Of a stretch of 64,000 bases of DNA, positions 1 to 8,318 are shown piece by piece. Below the pieces are notes generated by a model. It searched no databases. It saw nothing but the letters and a program-made list of their open reading frames with translations, and was not told the origin of the DNA. The stretch comes from Mesorhizobium sp. STM 4661 (GTDB taxonomy: Bacteria > Pseudomonadota > Alphaproteobacteria > Rhizobiales > Rhizobiaceae), in contig NZ_CAAF010000003.1 in the NCBI RefSeq assembly GCF_000359125.1, positions 62,001-126,000 on the forward strand. Reading direction: 5' to 3'. The translations under genes and the position numbers were made by a program. Numbering within the stretch: position 1 is the stretch's first letter; every line of letters begins with the position of its first letter.

Positions 1-62
1 CGACAAGGGATCCGGGCGCGCGGTCAGGACCGCAATCCATGACGCAGCCGTGGAGGCGCGCC

Positions 63-1082
63 ATGGCTGATGTGCACATCAAGGGCGTGACCAAGAGTTT
101 TGGCGAACACACCGCCGTCGACAGGCTGGACCTGCAGATCAAGGACGGCGAGTTCGTCGTGCTGCTTGGGCCAACGGGCGCCGGCAAGACGACGACGCTG
201 CGGCTGATCGCCGGGCTGGAACGGCCCGACACGGGCACGATCCATATCGCCGGCCGCGATGCGACGATGCTGTCGCCGGCCGAGCGCGACACCGCCTTTG
301 TCTTCCAGCAATATTCGCTCTATCCGCATCTGTCGGTCTTTGACAATCTCGCCTTTCCGCTACGCTCGCCGGCGCGGCGGCTGGCCGAGGACGCGGTGCG
401 CCGCCGCGTCGAGGAAGTGGCCAGGATGGTGCGCATCCATCACAAACTGAACAACCGTTCGACGAAGCTTTCCGGCGGCGAGATGCAGCGCGTCGCCATC
501 GGCCGCGCGCTGGTGCGCAAGCCCGCGATCTATTTGATGGACGAGCCGCTGTCGTCGCTCGACGCCAAGCTGCGTGCCGATCTCAGGCTGGAACTGAAGC
601 GCATCCAGGCCGAACTCGGCGCCACCATGCTCTATGTCACGCACGACCAGATCGAGGCGATGACAATGGCCGACCGCATCGGCATCCTGGCCGAGGGCGT
701 GCTGGTGCAGATCGGCACGCCGCGCACGATCTACTCGGAGCCGGCAAACCTGCATGTCGCCGCAAGGCTCGGCCAGCCGGCGATCAATCTGTTGCCGACC
801 GGGCTCCTGCCCGATGGCGACATGCCGGCGGGGACGAAAACCATCGGCGCGCGCACCGAACATCTGTCGATCGGCAAGGCGTCTAACGGCCACGCTGACG
901 GGGTTGTCGACTGGGTCGAGCATCTGGGCGACCAGAACCATCTGCATGTGACGGTGGGGACCAGGAAGCTGGTGACGCTGACCGACCCCGACACGCAACT
1001 GGAAAAGGGCGACAAAGTGACGATCCGTTACCGGGCGCCGCTGTTCTTCGACCAGGCCGGCAACAGGATCGCCAACCGATGA
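63..1082 (+). CDS. ABC transporter ATP-binding protein, carbohydrate (UgpC/MalK) type
   Basis: This 339-residue ATPase is of the sugar/glycerol importer class. Walker A (GPTGAGKTT) lies at about residues 36-44, followed by the signature LSGGEMQR and Walker B with LMDEPLSSLDAKLR. The C-terminal third resembles the TOBE regulatory domain of MalK/UgpC. I chose ATG 63 over the in-frame ATG 39 because the family usually starts about seven residues before the first strand (MADVHIKG). Its last four bases overlap dhaL, so it belongs to the dihydroxyacetone operon. The rest of the transporter presumably lies upstream of the window. The substrate may be glycerol, dihydroxyacetone or another polyol; this is inferred from context only. 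Confidence 0.85.
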   Translation: MADVHIKGVTKSFGEHTAVDRLDLQIKDGEFVVLLGPTGAGKTTTLRLIAGLERPDTGTIHIAGRDATMLSPAERDTAFVFQQYSLYPHLSVFDNLAFPLRSPARRLAEDAVRRRVEEVARMVRIHHKLNNRSTKLSGGEMQRVAIGRALVRKPAIYLMDEPLSSLDAKLRADLRLELKRIQAELGATMLYVTHDQIEAMTMADRIGILAEGVLVQIGTPRTIYSEPANLHVAARLGQPAINLLPTGLLPDGDMPAGTKTIGARTEHLSIGKASNGHADGVVDWVEHLGDQNHLHVTVGTRKLVTLTDPDTQLEKGDKVTIRYRAPLFFDQAGNRIANR

Positions 1083-1696
1083 GCGCGGAGACGATGAACA
1101 AGGTAGAGCTGAAGGCGCTGATATCAGCCACCGCCGATACGATTGCCGCTCACGCGGATGAGCTGACCACGCTCGACCAGGCGATTGGCGACGGCGACCA
1201 CGGGCTGAACATGAAGCGCGGTTTCGAGGCTGTCAGGGCCGATGCCGACAGTTTCGCTGCAAAGCCGCTGCCCGACGCGCTGAAGGCGATCGGAACCAAG
1301 CTGGTGATGACCGTGGGCGGTGCTTCGGGGCCGCTTTTCGGGACCCTGTTCATGGCGCTCGGCAAGGAGATTTCGACGGAGCCCGATCGCGCCGATCTGG
1401 CGACGGCGTTCGGCAAGGCAATCGAAGCGGTGGCAGCACGCGGCAAGTCGCAGGTCGGGCAGAAGACCATGCTCGACGTGCTGCAGCCAGTGCATGAGGC
1501 GCTGTTGCAAGACAGAACCGGTCCGGAAATCACCGACGCCGCCGACAGAGCGGCTGAGGCCACCGTGCCGATGAAGGCTTTGCGCGGGCGCGCCTCGTTC
1601 CTTGGCGATCGGTCGATCGGCCATATGGACGCCGGGGCGCGTTCGACAGCGCTGCTGGTACGGGCCGTTGCCGAAACAATCGAGGGCTACGCATGA
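1079..1696 (+). CDS. dhaL: Dihydroxyacetone kinase subunit DhaL
   Basis: This 205-residue subunit is the ADP-binding component of PTS-dependent dihydroxyacetone kinase. In this family the bound ADP is rephosphorylated by DhaM and the phosphate passes to dihydroxyacetone held on DhaK. The Mg/ADP-binding motif IGDGDHGLNMKRG lies near residues 37-49, followed by the loop GGASGPLFGT. The length is normal for DhaL. The gene overlaps both neighbours by 4 nt (ATGA junctions), indicating translational coupling with the ABC ATPase and dhaM. Confidence 0.93.
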   Translation: MSAETMNKVELKALISATADTIAAHADELTTLDQAIGDGDHGLNMKRGFEAVRADADSFAAKPLPDALKAIGTKLVMTVGGASGPLFGTLFMALGKEISTEPDRADLATAFGKAIEAVAARGKSQVGQKTMLDVLQPVHEALLQDRTGPEITDAADRAAEATVPMKALRGRASFLGDRSIGHMDAGARSTALLVRAVAETIEGYA

Positions 1697-2082
1697 GCAA
1701 TGTCGGCATCGTCATCGTATCGCACTCGCCGCTGGTGGCCGAGGGCACGGCGGACATGGTGCGCCAGATGGTCGGCGACGAAGTGCCGCTTGCATGGTGC
1801 GGCGGAAACGGCCATGGCGGACTGGGCACAAACGTCGAAGCAATCATGGGCGCCATCGACAAGGCCTGGTCGGAGGCGGGTGTCGCCATCCTCGTCGATC
1901 TCGGCGGCGCCGAGACCAACAGCGAGATGGCGGTCGAGATGATCGGCGAGCCGCGCGCGCAGAAGATCATCGTCTGCAACGCGCCGATCGTCGAGGGCGC
2001 GGTGATGGCGGCGACGGAGGCTTCCGGCGGCGCCTCGCTGAGGGAAGTGGTGGCGACGGCGCACGAATTGTCACCGTCGTGA
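1693..2082 (+). CDS. dhaM: DhaM EIIA-type phosphocarrier domain
   Basis: This 129-residue protein corresponds to the EIIA (mannose-family-like) domain that phosphorylates DhaL-bound ADP. The phospho-accepting histidine is His11 in IVIVSHSPLVAEG. In E. coli DhaM is a longer fusion of EIIA, HPr and an EI fragment; here it is EIIA alone, with HPr and EI encoded as the next two genes. It overlaps dhaL by 4 nt. Confidence 0.92.
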   Translation: MSNVGIVIVSHSPLVAEGTADMVRQMVGDEVPLAWCGGNGHGGLGTNVEAIMGAIDKAWSEAGVAILVDLGGAETNSEMAVEMIGEPRAQKIIVCNAPIVEGAVMAATEASGGASLREVVATAHELSPS

Positions 2083-2103
2083 ACGAACAGGAATTTTGAC
2101 AGC

Positions 2104-2406
2104 ATGTCCGCATCCGCCGAAGCCACCGTCCTGATCACCCACGAGGTGGGCCTGCATGCGCGCCCTTCGGTGAAGTTCACCAAGCTCGCCAAGACATTTT
2201 CGGCCGAGGTGGAGATGGCGCTCGCCGCCAACGGGCCGTGGTTCGACGCCAAGAGCATCGTCAAGGTGATGGCGGCGAAGGCGCCGAAAGGCACGATGCT
2301 GCATATCAGGGCCAAGGGCGACGGCGCCGGCGAGGCGGTCGGTGCGCTGGTCGAACTGGTACGGCGCGACTTCGACGAGGGCGCGGACCATGCCCGAACC
2401 GCTTAG
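2104..2406 (+). CDS. HPr-family phosphocarrier protein
   Basis: This 100-residue HPr carries the active-site histidine His18 in HEVGLHARPS. It lies between dhaM and an EI gene, so it most likely shuttles phosphate from that EI to DhaM. The helix containing the usual regulatory serine reads DAKSIVKVMA, so a Ser46-equivalent is present. It overlaps the following EI gene by 17 nt. A separate chromosomal nitrogen-PTS HPr may exist elsewhere; this copy looks dedicated to dihydroxyacetone. Confidence 0.93.
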   Translation: MSASAEATVLITHEVGLHARPSVKFTKLAKTFSAEVEMALAANGPWFDAKSIVKVMAAKAPKGTMLHIRAKGDGAGEAVGALVELVRRDFDEGADHARTA

Positions 2407-3976
2407 GTTGACAGGCATTTCAGCCTCGGCCGGTTATGCCGAAGGGCCGCTGTTCAACCTCGAACCGGTTGCCGCGCGCTACGCCAGCAAGGCAACGGCG
2501 GCTGAGGAGAAGGCTGCGCTCGAGGCGGCGATCGGCGTTGCGGCGGGCCGGCTCGCCGGGCTGATGGAAATAGCCGACGGAGAGGCGGCCGGCATCCTCG
2601 AATTCCAGGTCGCCATGCTGGAGGACGACGCGCTGACCGGCCCGGCCTTCGTGGCGATCACAGCCGGCCAGCCGGCCGATGCGGCATGGCGGCAGGCGCT
2701 GGACGCTGAGATTGCCGGCTACGAGACCTCGGACCAGGATTATTTCCGGGCACGCGCCGCCGACATGCGCGATATCCGAGACCAGGTGCTGCGCGCATTG
2801 ACCGAGGACGGCGGGGCCGCGGCGCCAGCCGGCGCCATCTTCTATGGCGAGGACATCGCGCCAACACGTTTCCTCGAAACCGACTGGAGTTGCGGCGGCG
2901 GCATCGCGCTGAAGGCCGGCAGCGCCGCCAGCCATGTCGCCATGCTGGCGCGCTCACGCGGCGTGCCAATGGTCGTGGGGCTTGGTGCTTCGCCGGCTCA
3001 TCTTACCGGAATCGCACTGCTCGACGCCGAGCATGGCGGCATCGTGCTTTCGCCCTCGAAGGCCGAGATCGACGCTTTCCGCCAGTCTTCGTCGTCGTTC
3101 ACAGCCCGTCGCGACAGGGCACGGACCTATCTGGACAAGCCGGCCGTGACGAAAGCCGGGACGGCGGTACGCGTGCAGGTCAACATCGCCGATCCGTCCG
3201 ATGTCGACGGCATCGACATCTCGACCTGTGACGGCGTCGGGCTGATGCGCACCGAATTCCTGTTCGGCAAGACGCTGCCCGACGAGGAAACGCAATATCG
3301 CGCCTACCGCAAGGTGCTGGAATGGGCCGGCGAAAAGCCGGTGACCATCCGTACCGTCGATGCCGGCGGCGACAAGCCGGTGCCGGGTTTCACCGTCGAA
3401 GAAGGCAATCCGTTCCTCGGCCTGCGCGGCATCAGGCTGTCGCTGGCGCGGTCTGAGGTGTTTCGCGCGCAGATCCGGGCGCTTCTGCGCGCCGCCGTCC
3501 ATGGCAATCTCAAGGTGATGTTTCCGATGATCGCCGTCGTGGACGAATATCAAAGAGCAGCCGCCCTGTTCGCGGAAGAGCAGGCCGGGCTTTCCGCGCG
3601 CGGCGTCGCATGCAAAATGCCGCCGCTGGGCATCATGGTGGAAGTGCCGTCGGTGGCGATCGCGCCCGAGGCATTTTCCGGCGTCGCCTTCTTCTCGATC
3701 GGCTCCAACGATTTGACGCAGTATGTGATGGCGGCGGCGCGCGACAATGCCGCGGTCGCTCATCTCAATTCGGTCCGGCATCCGGCGGTGCTCCGCCTCA
3801 TCGCGTCGGTCGCCGCTTTCGGCCAGGCGAAGAGAATACCGGTCAGCCTGTGCGGCGACGCCGGCGGCGATCCGGCCTCCATCCCGGCGCTGATCGAGGC
3901 CGGCCTGCGCGACCTCTCCGTCGTTCCCGCCCAGCTCGCCATGGCCAAGGCGGCCATCGCGGATGTGGCCGTCTAG
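2390..3976 (+). CDS. Phosphoenolpyruvate-protein phosphotransferase (Enzyme I) dedicated to DHA kinase
   Basis: This 528-residue Enzyme I transfers phosphate from PEP to HPr. The phospho-histidine is His182 in ASHVAMLARS, preceded by the swivel-domain GGIALKAGSAA. The PEP-binding barrel shows GLMRTEFLF, RTVDAGGDKP and the C-terminal SIGSNDLTQY signature. The length is slightly shorter than E. coli PtsI. I chose ATG 2390 (MPEPLRLTGIS), which overlaps HPr, rather than 2342, because the family begins at this point. With HPr, dhaM, dhaL and dhaK it completes a PEP-to-dihydroxyacetone relay in one operon. Confidence 0.92.
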   Translation: MPEPLRLTGISASAGYAEGPLFNLEPVAARYASKATAAEEKAALEAAIGVAAGRLAGLMEIADGEAAGILEFQVAMLEDDALTGPAFVAITAGQPADAAWRQALDAEIAGYETSDQDYFRARAADMRDIRDQVLRALTEDGGAAAPAGAIFYGEDIAPTRFLETDWSCGGGIALKAGSAASHVAMLARSRGVPMVVGLGASPAHLTGIALLDAEHGGIVLSPSKAEIDAFRQSSSSFTARRDRARTYLDKPAVTKAGTAVRVQVNIADPSDVDGIDISTCDGVGLMRTEFLFGKTLPDEETQYRAYRKVLEWAGEKPVTIRTVDAGGDKPVPGFTVEEGNPFLGLRGIRLSLARSEVFRAQIRALLRAAVHGNLKVMFPMIAVVDEYQRAAALFAEEQAGLSARGVACKMPPLGIMVEVPSVAIAPEAFSGVAFFSIGSNDLTQYVMAAARDNAAVAHLNSVRHPAVLRLIASVAAFGQAKRIPVSLCGDAGGDPASIPALIEAGLRDLSVVPAQLAMAKAAIADVAV

Positions 3977-3985
3977 GGCGCCGGC

Positions 3986-4411
3986 ATGGCCGACAAGATA
4001 CCTGTACCCGGTTCGGAAGAGGCGATCCGCGCCTACAAGACGATCCTGTCGCTGGTTATCGATCAGCGCCCGTCCGGCATGCGCCAGCGCCTTGCCGATG
4101 CGCTCGGCAAGCATCGCAGCTTCGTCACCCAGATCTCCAGCCCGGCCTATTCGACCCCGATTCCGTCAAAACATTTGCCGGCTATTTTTTCCGTCTGCCA
4201 TTTCAGCCCGGCCGAACGCGACCACTTCCTCGCCGCCTACCACCAGGCGCATCCGGGGAAGATGTCGGTGGCGGCGGGCATGCGCAAGACACGGCATGTC
4301 TCGCTGATCGTGCCCGATTTCGGCGACGAGAAGCAGAACGCCGCGCTCGACCGAGCGGTCAACGATTTCATCCAGAAGATCACCAGCATCACCGGCAAGG
4401 GTGGCGGCTGA
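3986..4411 (+). CDS. Hypothetical protein with HTH-like segment, embedded in dha operon
   Basis: I do not recognise a named family for this 141-residue protein. Residues about 30-75 (RLADALGKHRSFVTQIS onward) look like a helix-turn-helix of the lambda-repressor type. The C-terminal half has a beta-strand (HVSLIVPDFGD) followed by an amphipathic helix. It starts 9 nt after the EI stop and lies 47 nt upstream of dhaK, so it is in the same operon. A plausible role is a transcriptional regulator of the operon, but that is inference from position and a weak HTH resemblance. Confidence 0.7.
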   Translation: MADKIPVPGSEEAIRAYKTILSLVIDQRPSGMRQRLADALGKHRSFVTQISSPAYSTPIPSKHLPAIFSVCHFSPAERDHFLAAYHQAHPGKMSVAAGMRKTRHVSLIVPDFGDEKQNAALDRAVNDFIQKITSITGKGGG

Positions 4412-4458
4412 TCGTTTCATGACAGGTTGTTTCGGCTAGGTTGTATCGGGAGGACACC

Positions 4459-5445
4459 ATGAAGAAGTTTCTGAATTCGGTTGATACGGTGCTGACCGAA
4501 AGCCTCGACGGCTTCGTTGCCGCGCATGCCGACATACTGGCGCTTGGCGACGAGCACAAATTCGTCCGCCGCAAGGTGCTCAAGCCCGGCAAGGTGGCGC
4601 TGATCTCCGGCGGCGGCTCCGGCCATGAGCCGCTGCATGGCGGACTGGTCGGGTACGGCATGCTGGATGCCGCCTGCCCCGGCCAGGTGTTCACCTCGCC
4701 GACGCCGGACCAGATGATGGCGGCGGTGGAGGCCGTCAATACCGGCGCCGGCTGCCTGTTCATCGTCAAGAACTACGAGGGCGACGTGATGAACTTCGAG
4801 ATGGCGGCCGAAATGTCGGAAGGCGTCATGCAGATCGTGACCAATGACGACGTCGCCGTCGAGAATTCGTCCTACACGACCGGCCGGCGCGGTGTCGCCG
4901 GCACGCTGGTGGTCGAGAAGATCGTGGGTGCGGCGGCTGAGCAAGGCATGGCACTGAAAGAGCTGAAGGCGCTGGGCGAGCGCGTCAACGGCGAGACGCG
5001 CTCGATGGGCGTGGCGTTGACCAGCTGCACCGTGCCGGCGGCGGGCAAGCCGACCTTCGATATCGGCGACGGCGAGATGGAGTTCGGCGTCGGCATCCAT
5101 GGCGAGCCAGGAAGGCGCCGCGACACATTGAAGAGCGCCGATACCATCGCCGAGGAGATCTGCCTGGCGATCCTGGGCGATCTCGGCGACCGGGCAAAGG
5201 GCCCGGCGCTGCTCTTCGTCAATGGTTTCGGCGGCACGCCGCTGATGGAGCTCTATCTTATGTACAACAGCGCCCGGACAATCTTCGAGAAGCACGGTGT
5301 GACGGTCACCCGGTCGCTGGTCGGCTCCTATGTGACGTCGCTCGACATGGCCGGCTGCTCGATCACGCTGACCATGCTCGATGAGGCGACGACCGCATTG
5401 TGGGATGCGCCGGTGCATACGGCGGCGCTGCGCTGGGGAATGTAG
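4459..5445 (+). CDS. dhaK: Dihydroxyacetone kinase subunit DhaK
   Basis: This 328-residue subunit binds dihydroxyacetone through a covalent hemiaminal with a histidine. The motif SGGGSGHEPLHGG places a catalytic histidine at His56, and FGVGIHGEPG places the substrate-linking histidine at His214. The start at ATG 4459 follows a good ribosome binding site (GGGAGG); an upstream TTG at 4441 is less likely. It is the last gene of the operon, and unusually comes after the phosphorelay genes instead of before dhaL. Confidence 0.94.
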   Translation: MKKFLNSVDTVLTESLDGFVAAHADILALGDEHKFVRRKVLKPGKVALISGGGSGHEPLHGGLVGYGMLDAACPGQVFTSPTPDQMMAAVEAVNTGAGCLFIVKNYEGDVMNFEMAAEMSEGVMQIVTNDDVAVENSSYTTGRRGVAGTLVVEKIVGAAAEQGMALKELKALGERVNGETRSMGVALTSCTVPAAGKPTFDIGDGEMEFGVGIHGEPGRRRDTLKSADTIAEEICLAILGDLGDRAKGPALLFVNGFGGTPLMELYLMYNSARTIFEKHGVTVTRSLVGSYVTSLDMAGCSITLTMLDEATTALWDAPVHTAALRWGM

Positions 5446-5527
5446 CCCCCCGGACATAGCCGCTAGTGAATGATCGGCACCTGTCAACCCATAGAGGTCA
5501 GGCTGCGATCAATCGATTTTGGCCGGA

Positions 5528-5632
5528 TTATTCCACGATTACTACAGGCACGGAAGAGCCTGAGCCCGCCGTGACGCTCGACAGTTTTCCTGCTTTGCGA
5601 AGGACCGGCGCCTGATATTGTTTCTTGGTCAT
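5528..5632 (-). CDS. Putative lasso-type RiPP precursor peptide (34 aa)
   Basis: This small gene follows a good ribosome binding site (AGGGG, 5 nt before ATG). The 34-residue product has a lasso-type leader matching YxxPxLxxxGxxxxxTx: Tyr6, Pro9, Leu11, Gly15 and Thr21, with Thr at the expected -2 position. Cleavage after Ala22 would release the 12-residue core GSGSSVPVVIVE. The core begins with Gly, as lasso peptides do, but has no Asp/Glu at positions 7-9 to close a macrolactam; its only acid is the C-terminal Glu12. It is divergent from the nucleotidyltransferase gene, and genes for B1-, B2- and kinase-like proteins lie 1.3-3 kb away. No signal peptide is seen. Confidence 0.75.
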   Translation of the reverse strand: MTKKQYQAPVLRKAGKLSSVTAGSGSSVPVVIVE

Positions 5633-5784
5633 GTCATCCCCTGCTCTCGCGACACTGGCAAGATAATAGGAACAGGCGATACAACTCATGTGTTACTTGC
5701 CGACAAGAGACACACTGGCTTCCGCACGGCTTTTCTGCAACCATCTTTTCGAGATTCCTTTTCAGCACAAATGTTGCCTGTTCG
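5633..5784. promoter_or_regulatory. Divergent promoter region of the RiPP-like locus
   Basis: The 152 bp between the precursor peptide (minus) and the nucleotidyltransferase gene (plus) must hold promoters for both. It is richer in A+T than the neighbours. A TATTAT hexamer on the minus strand upstream of the precursor could be a -10 element. I see no clear operator. Confidence 0.4.
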
Positions 5785-6804
5785 ATGCTGCCACCGCTGA
5801 CGCCCGCCGATGAAAAACTGCTGCTGAACTATGCGGATCCCGAGGCGCTGACGGCCGGCGATCCCGCGGCAAAAACCCTGTCGGCCTTGCTCGCCAATGC
5901 CGAGTTCCACGGCGTTCTGCCGATCATGCTGCGCAAGCTGCAGGAGCGCGGCGACGCGCATCTGCCGCGGGATGCGGCGCTGCAGGAGCAATTGTCCGGC
6001 TTGCGCCAGAAGGCGCCGATCGTCACCGGCCAGTCGATGTTGCTGCAATATCACGGCGATCGCATCATGAAGACCCTCGCCGCCGACGGCGTTCCGGCGC
6101 GGATCGTCAAGGGTCCGGTCTTTGCCCGAAAGCTTTACCGGCATGTCGCCGACAGGCCGTTTACCGACATCGACATACTTGTCGAGCCGGCCAATCTGCC
6201 CCGCGCCAACAAGATCATCGCGGGATGCGGTTTCAAGCTTGCCGGCGATGAAGCGCGGTCACGGGAGCAGCAGGAGTTCAAATGGCTCGAACAGGAGAAT
6301 TCGAGCCTGCTGATCGAGCTGCATGGCAATCTGGTGCATGATTCCGGCATGCGGCGGCGCCTGTCGCTCGGCTTCAGGGAATTGCGCGCGATCGACGGCG
6401 AGGCAACAGACACGCCGGCAGCGCTTCTCACCATCGCCATCGTGCATGCCGCCGGCGGCCACAAATTCCACCGCCTGCAGCTTTGCGTGGATGTGCTGCA
6501 GGGCGTGCGCGCGCTTCAATCAGCGGAATCGGAAGCGCGTCTGCTCGAGGCTGCGCGCATGACCGGCATCGAGCTCGAACTGGCAACGGTGCTCAACGTG
6601 ACCGGCCGGCTGTTCGACGATGCCCACGCCCTCGAACTGGCGGGCCGGGTCAAGCCCGATCTCGGCATCCGGCTGGCCAGGCGGCTGATCACCAGGAGCA
6701 CGCTGCTGAACGTCAATTCCAGGAACAAGATGGGCTCGCGCCTCAGCCGCGACGCCTTCCGCTGGATTCAGCGGCTTGCCAGGGCAAAGCCGAACCTCGC
6801 CTGA
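5785..6804 (+). CDS. Nucleotidyltransferase family protein (NTP_transf_5-like), RiPP-associated
   Basis: This 339-residue protein resembles the uncharacterised nucleotidyltransferase family often encoded beside PqqD, HprK-like and lasso B2 genes. The key region is IVKGPVFARKLYR followed by RPFTDIDILVEP near residues 110-140, with the DID metal-binding pair typical of the polymerase-beta fold. A later His-rich stretch (HAAGGHKFHRL) fits the family. The substrate is unknown; nucleotidylation of the peptide or a sugar is possible. The last 15 or so codons and stop lie in a 60-bp-period tandem duplication. It faces the HPr-kinase-like gene tail to tail. Confidence 0.8.
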   Translation: MLPPLTPADEKLLLNYADPEALTAGDPAAKTLSALLANAEFHGVLPIMLRKLQERGDAHLPRDAALQEQLSGLRQKAPIVTGQSMLLQYHGDRIMKTLAADGVPARIVKGPVFARKLYRHVADRPFTDIDILVEPANLPRANKIIAGCGFKLAGDEARSREQQEFKWLEQENSSLLIELHGNLVHDSGMRRRLSLGFRELRAIDGEATDTPAALLTIAIVHAAGGHKFHRLQLCVDVLQGVRALQSAESEARLLEAARMTGIELELATVLNVTGRLFDDAHALELAGRVKPDLGIRLARRLITRSTLLNVNSRNKMGSRLSRDAFRWIQRLARAKPNLA

Positions 6805-6870
6805 GAAGACTATTTCGGCGTCTGGATCCAGCGGCTTGCCAGGGCAAGGCCGCATTTCGCCTGAGAAGAC
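6761..6870 (+). repeat. Imperfect 50-bp direct repeat, period 60, duplicating the 3' end of the preceding gene
   Basis: Positions 6761-6810 and 6821-6870 are near-identical and 60 bp apart. Both copies encode, in the same frame, WIQRLARA(K/R)P followed by two or three residues and a TGA stop. The first copy is the true 3' end of the nucleotidyltransferase gene; the second sits in the convergent gap before the minus-strand kinase-like gene. Confidence 0.9.
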
Positions 6871-6897
6871 GGCACGGCGTGATTGTCCAAACGCCTT

Positions 6898-7887
6898 TCA
6901 ACCCTGCGCCAAGGCGGCGCGGATCAGCGGCGCGGCATCGGCCGGCCTGGACCCCACTTCCAGCGCAAAGGTCGGGACGGTCGAGACCAGCCTGGCGATC
7001 GTCGCCAGCCGGTGCTTTTGCAGCGGCAGCAGGCCGGTCATGCCGGTTCTGACATTGTCCGCGGCAAGCGCGGCCATCGCATCCGTTCTGGCCATGGCCA
7101 GGAGCCTGCTCTGGCCATCGGTCGACCGCGCGAGGTGGAGAAGTGCCGCCACCGGTCTGATGCCGGAATTCTCGACGCGCATGATCTCGCTCAGCTGTTC
7201 GAGCCCAACGGCCTGCTCGCCATTGCGATCCCATGAAGGACCGAGGCATGGCGCGACGAGCGGAACCATCTCGGCGGTCTTGCGATGGATCTTCACATGA
7301 CGCGGCAGGCCCCAGGCGGTGGCCTTGCCTGAAGCAACGTTCAGGATCATGGCATCGTCCGAGCAGAGGCCGAAGCCTTGCGAGGCCAGCGCCAGCGACG
7401 TCGTGGTCTTGCCGGTGCCGCTCGGAGCATGGATCAGGACGACGGCATTGCCGCCCGGCAAGGTCAGGCCGGCGGTGTGCAGCATGTGCTGGCCACCAGC
7501 ATCAAGCGCGGCATCGAGCAGCAGCATCCAGGCGGTCCAGGTGATCCTCGTGTCCGGGCGGACGCGGATTTCGGCCCAGCCTTCGCCGACATGGATCGCC
7601 ACCGTCTGGCGGCCGGGGAAAATCAGATGGATGAGGTCGCCATCGTCGATCATTCGGCAGTGGCCGTCCTCCGGCACCTCGCCATCGAAGGCGAGAGACC
7701 CGTTTGGCGCTTCGGCCAAGGATTGCGTCTCGACGATGCGGATCAGAAAGTCCGGCTCGACCGGTGCCGTCGTGCGCAGGCTGGTGAGCATCCTGTCGAA
7801 ATCCCGCCAGACATCAGGGCTTTCGGCCGATACGCCGACGACCTGCCCGTTGAGGGCATAGCGCCCCTGAGCCAAAGGTCCGGTCAA
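6898..7887 (-). CDS. HPr kinase-like protein, RiPP-associated
   Basis: This protein of about 329 residues has an HprK-type P-loop, HAPSGTGKTTTSLAL, and a downstream GLCSDDAMIL motif corresponding to the HPr-kinase metal/ATP site. Such HprK-related proteins occur in lasso clusters, where at least one phosphorylates a Ser of the precursor. The core peptide here contains three serines. The most likely start is TTG 7887, whose TTGA overlaps the B2-like stop; a longer upstream frame exists but overlaps B2 extensively. It is the last gene of the three-gene minus-strand operon. Confidence 0.8.
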   Translation of the reverse strand: MTGPLAQGRYALNGQVVGVSAESPDVWRDFDRMLTSLRTTAPVEPDFLIRIVETQSLAEAPNGSLAFDGEVPEDGHCRMIDDGDLIHLIFPGRQTVAIHVGEGWAEIRVRPDTRITWTAWMLLLDAALDAGGQHMLHTAGLTLPGGNAVVLIHAPSGTGKTTTSLALASQGFGLCSDDAMILNVASGKATAWGLPRHVKIHRKTAEMVPLVAPCLGPSWDRNGEQAVGLEQLSEIMRVENSGIRPVAALLHLARSTDGQSRLLAMARTDAMAALAADNVRTGMTGLLPLQKHRLATIARLVSTVPTFALEVGSRPADAAPLIRAALAQG

Positions 7888-8318
7888 GCGGCGCGCGCCT
7901 TTCCGGCCTCGGCGTGATGACGATAGATTTCGACCATGCCCGGTAGGCTGTCGCTGACCACCGGCCTGCCATCGAGGCAGACCCAGCAATGCGCCGCCAG
8001 GCTCGGCGCCTGCATCGATTTGGGATCAACGCCGAAGCGCAGATCGGGATCGAAGCCGGCAAGCCGAAGGAAGCGATGGGCGAGCAGGCCTTCCCGCAGG
8101 CATCGGCGATCGCGCATCAGCCAGGGGTGCCTGACCGTGCGATTGACCGCTGCGACGATGTAGGACGACGGCAAGCCACGATACGGGGTCGATGACTGAA
8201 GCGGCGCCCATTTCAGCACGGCTTCGAAATCGCACTGGCCGATCAGCACCGGCATCAGCCGCGCGCTTGCCCATAGGTTGGCTCGAAACAGCGCACGCAG
8301 AAGAGGTCCGTCAGCCAT
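7884..8318 (-). CDS. Lasso peptide biosynthesis B2-like protein (transglutaminase-like leader peptidase)
   Basis: This 144-residue protein matches the short B2 class of lasso leader peptidases (Transglut_core3-like). A catalytic Cys lies in RRCLREGLLAHRFLRLAG and a catalytic His in LAAHCWVCLDGRPV, followed by an Asp in VVSDSLPG, giving a plausible Cys-His-Asp triad. In characterised lasso systems B2 cuts the leader after the Thr-x pair, which is exactly present in the 34-residue precursor at 5528-5632. The start ATG overlaps the PqqD stop by 1 nt (TGATG), so the two are coupled. Confidence 0.85.
   Translation of the reverse strand: MADGPLLRALFRANLWASARLMPVLIGQCDFEAVLKWAPLQSSTPYRGLPSSYIVAAVNRTVRHPWLMRDRRCLREGLLAHRFLRLAGFDPDLRFGVDPKSMQAPSLAAHCWVCLDGRPVVSDSLPGMVEIYRHHAEAGKARAA

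Noticed and set aside
5618..5800. A 60-codon plus-strand frame between the precursor peptide and the nucleotidyltransferase gene
   Set aside because: It overlaps the divergent promoter region and the start of the nucleotidyltransferase gene and has no ribosome binding site.
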